DNA from: Halichondria panicea
Taxonomy: Eukaryota > Porifera > Demospongiae > Suberitida > Halichondriidae
Length of the DNA: 64,000 nucleotides
Assembly (NCBI RefSeq): GCF_963675165.1
Contig: NC_087386.1
Location: forward strand, 3,974,169 to 4,038,168
Direction: 5' to 3'
Shown: in pieces, positions 33,301 to 44,082 of the stretch
Position numbering within the stretch: the stretch's first letter is position 1
Layout: every line of letters starts with the position of its first letter
Made by a program: the position numbers and the translations under genes
The notes under the pieces: generated by a model
What the model saw: only the letters and a program-made list of their open reading frames with translations
What the model was told of the DNA's origin: nothing
Database searches by the model: none

Positions 33301-36300
33301 AGCTAGCGTTTTGCAAAAGTGCAATTAGGGCAGAGAGCCATTCATAGTTATAGCGACACAGTGGAGCCTCTCTAAACTACCTTCGAAGAGTAACCACCCG
33401 CTATATACAGAAGACTCGTTAATCCGACCACCCTTAGTAGAGTCTACTGTAGCGGCTTAAAGGTACATAGACTACAGCTAACTCTCAGAAACGGTCTCGT
33501 TTTATGAAGGTTCCACTATTTATAATGTGTGTAAATGTTGCTAATAAATTATTAAGTAGCAAAGGGTGGTACGTGCATGGTACTCACCTTGTAGTTAATG
33601 GTATATTAAGCCTCCTACATGTATATTGCTGTTTTAAAAGTGCTGACTCACCATTAACGTCCAAACTGTATTTACTGACAAGGTGTCTCAGGAAGTCAAC
33701 ATCACCAGCACCAATAACTAGCTTCAGTAAAAGTGCAGGGTCTGTACATAAACAATAACACATCTGGTAATAAAGAAAATTGACATAGTCTTCGGTGGGA
33801 ATAATGACAGACAAATTAATCTACATAATTATAATATGCACTCGGCAATCTTGAAATCGCATGATCTACACATAATTATAATTATACAATAATTATACCA
33901 TTAATATTCACACTGCACTCAATGACAAGGTACTTGACGACACTAAGCTTCCTTTCACAAACAGCCAGTCCTAGTGCTGTGTCGCCAATCTTGGTAACAG
34001 GAGCTGTGAAGATCAACTATTTACACATGCATGTGCAGGGACATATACATGCACACACTCGATAAACAAATAATTACCAGACAATCCTACCGTAGAAACT
34101 GAATTATTAGCGCTTACTTGAATATAAGAGTATTCTTACTTTAAGCGCATGCTCAACTGCAGGTTTTTTGAACTCGAATGGAAGCGCTTTAGAATCGATT
34201 CAGCAATTTCATTTATCTATGCGCTAGCTAGCTTGTACAGTGCATGGTAGCTATAATAATAGCTAGTGAATCCACGCAACCATTGTTGTAGTTGTAGAAT
34301 GAACTGTAACACGATAAATTATAGTATGATATCTAGTTAGAGTTACCTGCTTGCCTAGCTCGCTCACTTTCTAGCTAACTACAACGAGTCATCCCTCATC
34401 ACAAAGACATCCGGTTACTGGGTGGGGCTCGAACAAAACTGTATCATAAGCGCATCTTTAAATAGAGCTCTGCTAGCAGTAACTCTTCCACAAAGTTCAC
34501 TGGAGTATGCTCACTGTAGCTGACCTGGAGCTGAAAAGATTCATTTATTGTGCACATGCAGCCTTTTGCTGTACCTATGGAGCCTTAATTTAGTTGTCAG
34601 CCTTTTTTGCATATTTCTGCTTCTGGTAAAAAAGAAACACTAGCAGCTAGCTATATGTATGTAGCTACTAGGTACAGGTAGCAGCTTGTCAAAGACTTTC
34701 TCATGGCAGAGTTCAAGTTTATGCAGGTGAAAATAACTTTGATGACAAGCTAAAGGTTGTTGAATTAGCTGGAGATAAACGCTCTTAAACAGTGGCCTCT
34801 CTCAAATTGTAGCCTCCTCTTCCAGCAAAATGAAACATTTAGTAGCCGCGGCTCCTGATCAAGCATATATACGGTATTTTGGAGCAGTGTGTAGTGAATG
34901 GGTTCTGAGCGCTTTTGCGCAAGAGAAAATAATAACTTGATATATACAAAGGCTTAAATGAAAATGTTGGGGTCAAAAGTTGCGCCCACGGCAGCTCTTT
35001 TTATACTTTCAGCTTGCTCCGAGTTCCGGAAGTGGCTAATCCGATAATTATTTAAAGCCAACATGTGCACATTATAGGAATAAGAATGAAACAATTAATT
35101 TTTTATTCACCTTCAACATCTGCACTGCATTTAGTGACAAGGTATTTGATGACATCAATTTTCCCCTCACGAACAGCCAGCCCTAGTGCTGTGTCTCCGC
35201 TCTCGGTTACAGAAACTGTGACATAGAGGATGATCATAAGATTATGTTTTTTCATACGTGCAATACGGAAAATTAGCAATGCATGTAGCTGTGATATCAC
35301 AAGTGTTGATTTTGTGATTCGATAATGATATTCATGTACGTAATGTTAGCAGTAGAATACAGTACCTTTGTTATACCAGGAGCACATGATGGGATGGAGC
35401 GTCTTACTACGCAGATTCTGTATCGGCTAGCTATGTACAAATCATGCCATATATTTATATCAAACCGCTAAGTGCTGCTCACATTATTATTACATCAAAC
35501 GCGTTATCAGCCACACATGTACAGAGAACTTAGCACATTACAAACAAGGAAATGTAGTATACGATAGTGAATCCGCAATACTATGACGCTCCATTCCTCA
35601 TGTGCTCCTGGTTATACCTGACAGAAATCTTAAAAACAAGAGCATAACCATACAATTTTGACTCACTATTAACGTTCACACAGCACTCAGTGACAAGGAA
35701 CGTGATGACACCAAGTTTCTCCTTACGAACAGCCAGACCTAGTGCAGTGTCTCCACTCTCTGTTATAGAAGCTGCATTATGAGTAGTATGTGTATGAGCA
35801 CGAGAACCTAGCAGCAACTAACAGGGCAATATGAAACTAAACTACTCATAGTACTAGAAATATTAGCGTGATACTAAACTTATGCCATGTATGCGATCGG
35901 CTCTCATGTGACATTTGCAGGGCAATACAATAACGAGTCAATGTCAGATAAAGGGTTATTGTTCCACAAGTACAGTCATGTTGTTAGGTCGATGTAAATA
36001 AAGGCATGAACAACTTGATGTAGTAACAATGAAAGGCATACTACAAAACGACATTCTTTACTACTCTGACTCACCTTTTACATCCACACTATATTCACTG
36101 ACAAGAACTCTCAGGAAGTCCACATCACCAGCATCAACAACCAGCTTCAGTATACCTCCTTGTATCGAAGAGTCTGCATGTACATGTACAGGAATTGAAG
36201 TAAACAGTCAATAAGTACGTATAATAACTCATGCAGCCAACATGCAGCTAGAATGAATAAAATCAGCTTCCACATCCACACATGCATACAGTACGTGATG

Positions 36301-39300
36301 ATTCACCATTAATGTCCACACCACACTCAGTGACAAGGTACTTGACTAGATCAAGCTTTTCTAGACAAATAGCCAGTCCCAGTGCTGTATCTCCATTCTT
36401 AGTGACAGGAGCTGTGAGCATTACAACAAGAAAAATGTGCATGCCAGTGTACACGTATAACTAAAGATCAGGTTACATTTAGCACATCAACCGGTATTAT
36501 ATTCAGTACAAAACGGGCAGTGTAACAATTTTACAGGAGTGTACCATAGACTTGCGAAAATACGTCCATTTCCATGAATTACAGAAGGCATTTCAACTCA
36601 AACAACACTCATCCAGAAAATATAATTGAGCATGCTAAATAGTCAGGTGTTTATGCTAATACAAGATATACTTTTGCAATTGATGTCATTAAGGTTAGGA
36701 TGTACGTAGTGTTTGCTCATTAATTATTCATGAGATAATGTTTTCATGGCAATATTGAAAGTAGTTTTTGTATCAATACAGGCAATGATAATGTTCATAT
36801 TCAAGGTAAAACTGTCTATATTTCCTTTTTGAAGAGTATACGGAATAGCCGTCAGAGATCTGTGGTGGACACTCACTTATTTGGGTGTCAGTTTTCTAGA
36901 GCTACAGAGGCCATGGAGTGACATACAAGAGCTCTATGACAAGATCTATACTTAACTTAGAGCCAGATGTTTAGATATTTCTTTATTGTAATACTTGTTC
37001 TGTCATATCTGCTCTTTTGTACTATCAATACGCAAAAATGAGCCAAAAATAAACAGCACTGCAGCTGCAGAGTCTTGATTCTCATTTTACATCTGGTAAG
37101 AAGGTAGAAAAATGACGCAGAAGTTTTGTAGCTAGCTTTACCAAAATTGCTGTACAGATGCTGAGCGGGAACGTCCACTTTCTTGCGTGGGCGAAACACT
37201 ATATCCTAACCTTAGATATTCTACCATTTTTTGGCTGGTAGATCAACCATGAATAGCAACAAGTCTCTAAATGTGATTCTGCTTGCTCAAAGGTGTATGC
37301 AGGGAACCACAAGCCCTTAGCTATATACGCACGCTGAATCTCAGTCTGATGCTGATGTCCCGTGATTTTGCCAGTTCGTTTGTGTCTTCTACAGAATAAG
37401 TAACTAGCATTAGCATGCGCATGCATGCATGTGATTGATAATTCTCGGCATCATTCCTATAACTTGGCTTATTCTTCCACAACACTGCATGCTACAGCAT
37501 GAACAGTTATGTTACGAAATAAGAGCATGACGCTTTGTCATAAATCTATGGTTTTTGTTTAGCAACTGCTCATATAAAAAAGCTTTGAGATTGGCCGCAG
37601 ACAGGCCTAATTTCGAGTTAGTTCCCCAAAATACCCCCATGTAGCCATGCAGTCGATCTCAATTTTGTATAAAAGGGTGTTTGAGGCTATACGGTATGGT
37701 ACTATAGTACGGTTGAGGGGATCAAAGATTTATCAAGATGCATGGTAATACATCATACTCAGTCTAATGTTATATTTCTGACTCACCATTAAAATCGATT
37801 CTGCACTCAGTGATAAGGCATTTGATGACAACAAGATTCCCTTCACGAACAGCCAGTCCTAGTGCTGTGTCTCCACTCTTGGTTGCAGGAGCTGAGAATC
37901 ATTATAATTATTGGCGTGTTACGATACTGACAGCCGAATATACATTTTTGTCTTAGAACAATTAAGTTGGCTTAGGTATGCTTCCTTTGTTAACTCTTTC
38001 TCCGCTGAAGCCGGCCGCACAGACTATTTTTAAAAAATTGCTGTCCACGCTGTGTTGGAGCTATGCACACGCTGTAGGTACCAGCACTTGCGCATTGAGC
38101 TGCTCTTTCATGTGGTATATTTAATATCTTGCCTCGAGATACTCGTCCAGTACTGCTGAAAGAAAAGTGACCGCATGTGACTAATTGATAATGGCTTCGA
38201 GATCTTCTTAGTATAACCATAGATAAAGAAGAGAGCGATTGGCAACGGAAGTTAAAACGTAGACTTTTGTGCAGGGGGTGTGGCTTAATCCTGAAACGAT
38301 GCGTGTTGTCCCCCACCGTAACGCCGCGAAACACTTTTTTTATGTTTGAGGCCTTACACAGAGCTTTCTAAGACCCCCCAAAACTTCATTTCCATGCTTC
38401 TTGATGATGTGTATTATGTGGAAATTCCCAAAATTGTTTCTAGATTGTTGAGAAAGAGCTACAGGTACATAGCGCTTTTTTCACCTCTTTTCACCGGTTT
38501 TTTATGGCTATGTACCAATAACACCTATAATATAGCTAAGATTGTCTAACTAAGTAGTGTACTGGATCACATATAGCCTCAAGCATGGAAATGAAGTCTA
38601 AAATCAGCAGCAGGATTGTTATACTGACAGTAAGACAATCAGTTGTCTCCTCAACCATTCCTAGCCTGTGCTTTACTCGAGGCTGTCTTCCTACGTTGAA
38701 GTAGACAGCCTCGAGTAACGCCGGGGCAACACGGATGGTTATTCGAGGTCGATTTTGTTGCCAATCCCTCTTTGCTCTATCTATGGTACAACCTCAGTGA
38801 GGTTCTAGGCAGCTAGACAGTGAGAAGAACGATGCTTATAGACTTGTTGAGTGAGAGGATGGTGACTGGGATCATAGCTAGATAAGAAACTACCTCAAGC
38901 TAGAAAATATAGAGCCTAAAGAACCTAATAAAGAAGCTCTTGCGATGGACGAAGTTCCTGGATCTGGTAAGTCTAGAGTAGCATCTGTAGTCTTCCTAGC
39001 TTCAATATAAGTTTGTTTAGGCTAGTTACATCAGCAGTGGCATCATGAGCTACTATTTAAGTTGTAAACCTGTGTGTAGGTGAAGAAAAATTTTCCCGGA
39101 AAAATGGCGTCTGCTGATGTGACCTCACAGACAAGTTTCTGCTGATCCTGCTTGAACCGTGTCTCCGTGAGAACATTGAGAACACTTATATAGTGTCTTA
39201 GTCACTTTTGCCTTTATATATATAATTATACAATAATTATTGTTTGTGTACATAATTGTAAATGTTTGTAAGCAATCGCTAATTGGGGGGGTGGTCAGTT

Positions 39301-41612
39301 ACTAGGTAACGATGATGGTGTCAAGATACCTGGGGTCTGTGCTACCATAGTGCTACCTGTAGGAAATATTTATACAAGTCATTTTAATGCATGGTTCATG
39401 ATATATGAATTTTTAAAGAAAAACTCTGTATTTTCTTGTTTTAATTAAAACGGGGAAAGGCAAAAAACACCCAATGTGGCAAGAACAAAATGCTTGTCTT
39501 TAGATATTGCTTCTGCTTTATAATTGGGGCTAGAACTGTATAGGCTCAAATGTAGGCTAAATTGTACGAACACAGGAAAAGTTACAGTGGTAAATCTAGT
39601 AAACAATTTCTAAATGTGTCTGCATGCTAGCTTCTATGTTGAACGGTACGTGGAGGGTATGATTATGTTTTCCAGTCTTCATGCTGTATAAAAGAGTGTC
39701 GTTGTATATATATATTGCAGCCGTTGCACACACATTTGTTTCCGTGTAAAAAACTACAGATCCGGTCGTAGTAGATACAAAGATCAAGTGTTCCTGACAA
39801 GAAAAATCACCTGAAATGGGTGGGTTTTTTAACAAAGCCGGGGCATGAATGTTCCTGGGTGCATATGCAGGGAGATACAGACACGCTTTGGACTATCACT
39901 GTAACGTTTCCTGTGTTCGTGTAATTTGGCCTACGTTTTACAGTTGTAGCTCCATGCAATTGATGTATGTTGCAAGCAAGAATGCTACCTAAAGACAAGC
40001 AAATTGTTTATGCTAGAGTGTTACTTATAGCTACGAAGCAAAATTATGCATGTGTTTTATGTTATTCATACAAGTTTCATTGTGGTATATTGTTATAAAG
40101 AAACTTTTTGAGGAATGAACTTCTCCAGTAGTCCAGTTCACCGATTACAGAAGCTCCATAATTTACCAATTACCTACGTACAACCGTGACAGTGGCTTAG
40201 GAAGTGGGGCTCCAGGGGCCGGAGTCCCCCATATTTCTAGGCTATTAATTAATACCGTATAGCGGGAACATTTTGCGTTTTTCGAGGGCAGAGCAGTAAT
40301 GCGAAAATGAAAACCGGGATAAACTCCTATGCACCGGTTTTTTCATATGCAAAGTTATTGGTGGGTGTGGTTTCTTGGCATTGAAATGCGAATATTAGAA
40401 CAAAAATTTATGCTGAGGGCTCTGGAGCCGAATAGCGAACATTTGCACCCGCGAAAGCTTTCCGCTATACGGTAGTAGAGATGTCTTATTAAGCTGCACT
40501 ATGTACTTTTTTTAAAATTAAAACTAGAGCCCCCCCATTGAGAAATTGCTTCCTACGCCACTGCGTGATAGTCATATCTAACCAAACTAATATTGACCGC
40601 GCACATCAATTTAAAGAGCGTACACATTAGGCAGCAGAAATAGATAAATTTTATTCACCTGTACTATCCACACTGCACTCAATGATAAGGTACTTGATGA
40701 CATCAAGACTATCCTCACGAACAGCCAGTCCTAGTGCTGTGTCTCCAATCTTGGTAACAGGACCTGAAAAACATTTTGCTACGTTATGTACATGCATGCA
40801 TGTTATTATGTCACACATCAGGCATTTAAAAGTGAGTGTTAAAACGCACCATTAACATCCACAATGCACACATTGATGAAGAACTTGACAATATTCAGCC
40901 TCCTACCATGAATAGCCTCTCCCAAGGCGGTTTTTCCGTGTCTGTTCATTATACCTACGTATATAATGCAGTGTATGGAATGGATACAGCATGTGGAGCA
41001 GCACATGCTTATTATGGAAGTGGTACGGTAGTGCTAGAAATTACTGTATGTGGGATGCTATATTTAATATGTGAGCAGCTATTTTTATATCGCACATCCT
41101 ATCGCACAATTAAATCGAGAACTGTAAATTACAATTGAGTGTTTAATCGTGGAAGTACGTTAGTCGCAATAATAAATATCGCATAACATTTTCGAAGCCT
41201 TAAAATTGGCCACAGTGCATTGTATAATTGTATGCTCGCATAGATTTCTAGCACTACGGTACCTTTAATCTACTGTAACATCTATAATTACGATCATCAA
41301 TTAGTATACTTACCTAGGTTACACTGTCTTGTTTCCATCAGCAACTTCACACACTCAATGGAACCCCAGTAACAGGCTAAATGTAGAGCTGTATACCCAA
41401 ACTCAGTCTGCTGGTTGACATCAGCCTTATACTCTAGGAGAACCTTCACCACACCTGTTCTGTTGACGTAGCATGCCTCATGGAGGGCTGTCCATTCATC
41501 ACTGTAAACGTCACTCCAATTCACTAGAGCACCTTGCTGCAACAGTTTCTTAATTTTGTCTACACTGCCACTGTGACGAGAATTCTTATAAAGTAGCTCA
41601 CCCAGATGGTAC
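29779..41612 (-). CDS. Ankyrin-repeat / Roc-like GTPase / COR-like / Death-domain protein (5' end uncertain)
   Basis: Fourteen exons in transcript order: 41314-41612, 40850-40954, 40659-40763, 37787-37891, 36307-36411, 36075-36173, 35667-35771, 35111-35215, 33899-34003, 33652-33741, 32980-33084, 30439-32669, 30281-30350, 29779-30152. Phases agree at every junction and give 1,333 residues ending in TAA at 29779. Order: about 13 ankyrin repeats, a Ras/Roc-like GTPase, a COR-like region, then two Death-like domains. The layout matches DAPK1 without its kinase (ankyrin-ROC-COR-Death). A cytosolic signalling or innate-immune scaffold role is inference. The first exon starts in phase 2, so an N-terminal exon above 41612 is likely missing. 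Alternatively the open frame extends to an ATG at 41743. Confidence 0.85.
30439..32669 (-). CDS. Large exon: last ankyrin repeat, Roc-like GTPase, COR-like region, first Death-like domain
   Basis: 2,231-nt exon; the acceptor at 32669 rather than 32664 keeps phase with the preceding ankyrin exon. GTPase motifs: Walker A GHGGEGKST about 80 residues in, DFAGQE (switch II, DxxG) about 60 residues later, and VVCSHADL in place of NKxD, the THxD-like variant usual in Roc domains. Downstream, IPRLVEICIQLSDNSHILFL and GVVPRSKLAAHFP look like a COR domain. The C-terminal part (SALSSSWSKNHQLVGIICSA, then LEGILKAWRDKNNASYKSLR) has the Death-fold pattern. No kinase or LRR is present. Confidence 0.85.
32980..40954 (-). 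CDS. Array of ten one-repeat ankyrin exons, all phase 1-1
   Basis: Each exon encodes one repeat and begins and ends in phase 1, so any can be duplicated, deleted or skipped without a frameshift. Seven (40659, 37787, 36307, 35667, 35111, 33899, 32980) are 105 nt, type A: (P)xTESGDTALGLAVxEEK and LxVIKYLVTECxVDV. Two are type B, 90 and 99 nt (33652, 36075): LKLVxxAGDVDFLRxLVSxY. One (40850) is a third type, HGKTALGEAIHGRRLNIVKF. The exons are unusually similar in nucleotide sequence (for example 'cagccagtcctagtgctgtg' recurs), pointing to recent exon duplication. Separating introns hold transposons. Confidence 0.85.
34004..35110. other. 1.1-kb intron in the ankyrin array, no gene seen
   Basis: Unique-looking AT-rich sequence with no clear transposon ends and no extra ankyrin exon recognised on the minus strand. 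Confidence 0.5.
37892..40189. other. Long intron between ankyrin exons at 37.8 and 40.7 kb: repeats only
   Basis: Contains a block (38210-38260, ataaccatagataaagaaga, then gagcgattggcaac) that recurs inverted at 38750-38785 (ttgccaatccctctttgctc, then tatctatggt), so 38.2-38.8 kb is a foldback. An open frame at 37990-38334 lies in it and has no domain. Nothing else was recognised. Confidence 0.5.
38673..38718. repeat. Perfect 16-bp inverted repeat (hairpin)
   Basis: TTACTCGAGGCTGTCT and AGACAGCCTCGAGTAA separated by 14 nt. It sits in the centre of the 38.2-38.8 kb foldback, probably the tip of a palindromic transposon. Confidence 0.7.
40190..40563. mobile_element. 374-bp hAT-like MITE with 5-bp target duplication
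   Basis: Ends CAGTGGCTTAGGAAG and (inverted) CAGTGGCGTAGGAAG; direct repeats CGTGA at 40185-40189 and 40564-40568. Sub-terminal G-rich/C-rich strings (tggggctccagggg / gagccccccca) also pair. It lies in an intron of the ankyrin array 95 bp from the exon at 40659, and itself contains another MITE. Confidence 0.8.
40253..40474. mobile_element. 222-bp 'TACCGTATAGCGGG' MITE nested inside the hAT-like MITE
   Basis: Ends TACCGTATAGCGGGAA and TTCCGCTATACGGTA are inverted repeats (one base different) with TA at both termini. Same family as 49709-49922 and 50106-50322. Because it interrupts 40190-40563 it inserted later than that element. Confidence 0.75.
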
Positions 41613-43227
41613 CTATATTGTGCATAATAATACCAGTATAGGATCAAAACATAATCGATTTGTAGAACGAGATAAGAGGACAATGAACAAGACTTTGTAT
41701 TTTGTTGGCATTTTGTACAAACAGTATAGCGCTTAGTGCACACATGATATCATGCATGATGAACATTTTTTTCCATCAATTTTGCTGCATGCAGGCAGAA
41801 TCAGGAAACTCAAACAGTGGGATATGAGATCGACCATGATTGTTGCTAAAAAGCAGGAGAAGTGCTTTGAACACCCCCTGCTATTTATAATTATAAATTA
41901 TGTATGCCCCTTCATGGCTTGCAGCTCTTTGCAAAAACTGGAAGTGAAATGATGTAAATTGGTGGGTTAGGTTTCCAGCCCCCAAAATGTTAAGGGCTCT
42001 GCGGCGGGGTATCTGGCGCTTTGCATCCTCAAAGCACCCCTCTCCTATAATTCCTGCGTATGCCCTGAAAAGGATCGATATCAAGTCAAATTTAGGGTGT
42101 GGTTGTCACAGTCCAGCAATTACTACTACATCCACTCCAGTTTTTCCCCCCGGCAAGTGCCCCGGCATTTGTCCCAGTATTTATACTATCATGAATAAAC
42201 GCAACGCCATTCAAAACTTCACATGGTATTTATTCTCAAGGATTTATTTTTAGGGAGGCGTAAACATTTGATGTGTGTCTGATGTGACAGCTAGTAGAAG
42301 CCACTGACATGCAGATAGATTAGTGTAGCAGAACCTGAAGTATGTCCTATAAGTCCTATGAAGGCGAACACCCAGAATTATCCATCACCAACCGACAGAA
42401 AACACTCAATCGTGAACTCACTGGACGTACTGCTTCATCTGACAACTTTAATACCACTTATTAAACGTTTCAAGTGCTGATTCTTTAACCGTTAAGGGCC
42501 CCGGGAATGCTGGAAGTATTGTGTGCATGGGGCAAACCTAGCCTTAGCAATCGCGCAAAGTTGTAGTGAGCACTTGTTCGACTTGCTGTTTCCTAATATC
42601 TCTCTAACTGCAATTCTCTCTGTCTTGAATTCAAACCTTGTGACGACAGACGAGCTTCTGTTTCATTAGCTTCTACTTGTTGTTACACTTCCCTTAGCAT
42701 TGCCAGCAGATGGTGTCTTTGATATGGCGTAGGGAACGCCATTGCCTCATTGCCTTACTTGTTCAACAGTTGAGCTGTATCAGTTTCATCAGTTAGAAAT
42801 ATTAATGTCTTGCTTGTGCAATTGTAATACGGTACAAATAATCGTTAGAAAATGTAGCGATTATCACGCTAAAAAGCTTAAACTGTGTGACAAACAGACA
42901 GCGGATATCCGGTCACGGAGCTCTCTCTGCAGTACTCGTTACCATGGGATAAGCCTCAGGGCTTGCCCCAATTACAAAAATGTAATTATACCGTCTCTAT
43001 TCTACTTTTTACTACCCACAATGTTAGGTAAAGGATTGATCAAGTAAACGCGAAAAAACGCAAGAGAGCCTCATGTCAATCTGTCACAATGCCATGCGAA
43101 TAATGCAAGTAAAACAAGGATACAGTATATTGTACATAATCATACGCAGAAAAAAACTGTGACTTTTTTCATGCACATAATTGGGTTAGCGAAGCGAGTC
43201 CCTTCCTAGTGATGAATGTTGAGATTT
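41613..43227. other. No gene seen; possible location of the missing first exon of the Roc/Death gene
   Basis: The ankyrin gene's first called exon begins in phase 2 at 41612, so a 5' exon should lie here or further right, but none could be identified. Open frames at 41881-42253 and 42742-43047 show no domain. Confidence 0.4.
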
Positions 43228-43228
43228 T

Positions 43229-43241
43229 GTGTGTGTATGTG

Positions 43242-43280
<39 letters not shown>
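43229..43280. repeat. (GT)n microsatellite
   Basis: About 52 bp of GT repeats with one TATG and one GCG interruption. Confidence 0.9.
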
Positions 43281-43281
<1 letters not shown>

Positions 43282-43299
43282 ATGCTAGCTAAATGTACA

Positions 43300-43670
43300 C
43301 TTGGGAACGAAGGATCAGACAAGACACAGCGACTCCTACAGCAGGTCAGAACAGTACAGCAAGGTAGACCAGCCTGAAATCACACAGTTATACATAGCTC
43401 TAGCTTGAGGTCACAGCAGTATTACAGTACAGCTGGCCAGCTCACTTGCTGTGAGTCTACTTTATTATTGGGCCATAAACCTGGCATGGGCACAAGAGCT
43501 AGCTATACAGTCAGCAAGGAAGGCTCAGACAAGACACAGAGACTCTTGGAGCCACAGGTACACCTACAGTACGTCAGAACAGGACACAGAGACTCTTGAG
43601 GCCACAGGTACACTTACAGCACGACAGAACAGTATACAGCAAGTCACACAGGCCTGAAATCACATGTGAC
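43300..43670 (+). repeat. Imperfect tandem repeat (cagacaagacacag...cctgaaatcacac)
   Basis: The blocks ggatcagacaagacacagcg, ...cagaacagtacagcaagg... and cctgaaatcacac occur first at 43313-43386 and again at about 43527-43665. An inner unit (gacacagagactcttg...gccacaggtacac) is itself doubled at 43538-43612. Function unknown; no coding evidence although the frame stays open. Confidence 0.65.
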
Positions 43671-43884
43671 ATTCATCACGCTTGCCCCATGGCGCTTGCG
43701 TCACCCTAGTATTATTTTTAATGCATGGTAGTATGTGACATAAAACTTCCATGGTATGGTGTAGTGCATTATGTGTGAGCATTCCTATCATGACAAAAGA
43801 AGAATGAGCAAAGTTTACATTCCATATAGGTGCTGGGTTCTGACCCAGTGTGCAGCTTTGGACTGAGCTTTTCTCACATTCAAA

Positions 43885-44082
43885 TACCTATATAGCGGGT
43901 ATAATTACTTCGAGGGTACAAACTTTCGCGGAATGGCCGTTAGAGGTTTTCGCAGAATAGCGGCCTTTCAGCAGCATGCGTGCATGTGATATTAAATTCG
44001 TGGGTAAAATGTTTACGGTACATGCTGAATCAGCAAAAACCGCAAACATTTTATACCCTTGAAATATACACGTTACACGGTA
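43885..44082. mobile_element. 198-bp MITE, 'TACCtaTATAGCGGGTATA' subfamily
   Basis: Left end tacctatatagcgggtataa and right end tatacacgttacacggta are imperfect inverted repeats with TA termini. The interior (ttcgagggtacaaactttcg, aaacattttatacccttgaa) also folds back. Ordered similarity to 26925-27110 and to the tandem pair at 50901-51130. Confidence 0.65.

Noticed and set aside
37990..38334. 114-codon minus-strand open frame
   Set aside because: Within a foldback repeat in an ankyrin-gene intron; no domain and no splice support.
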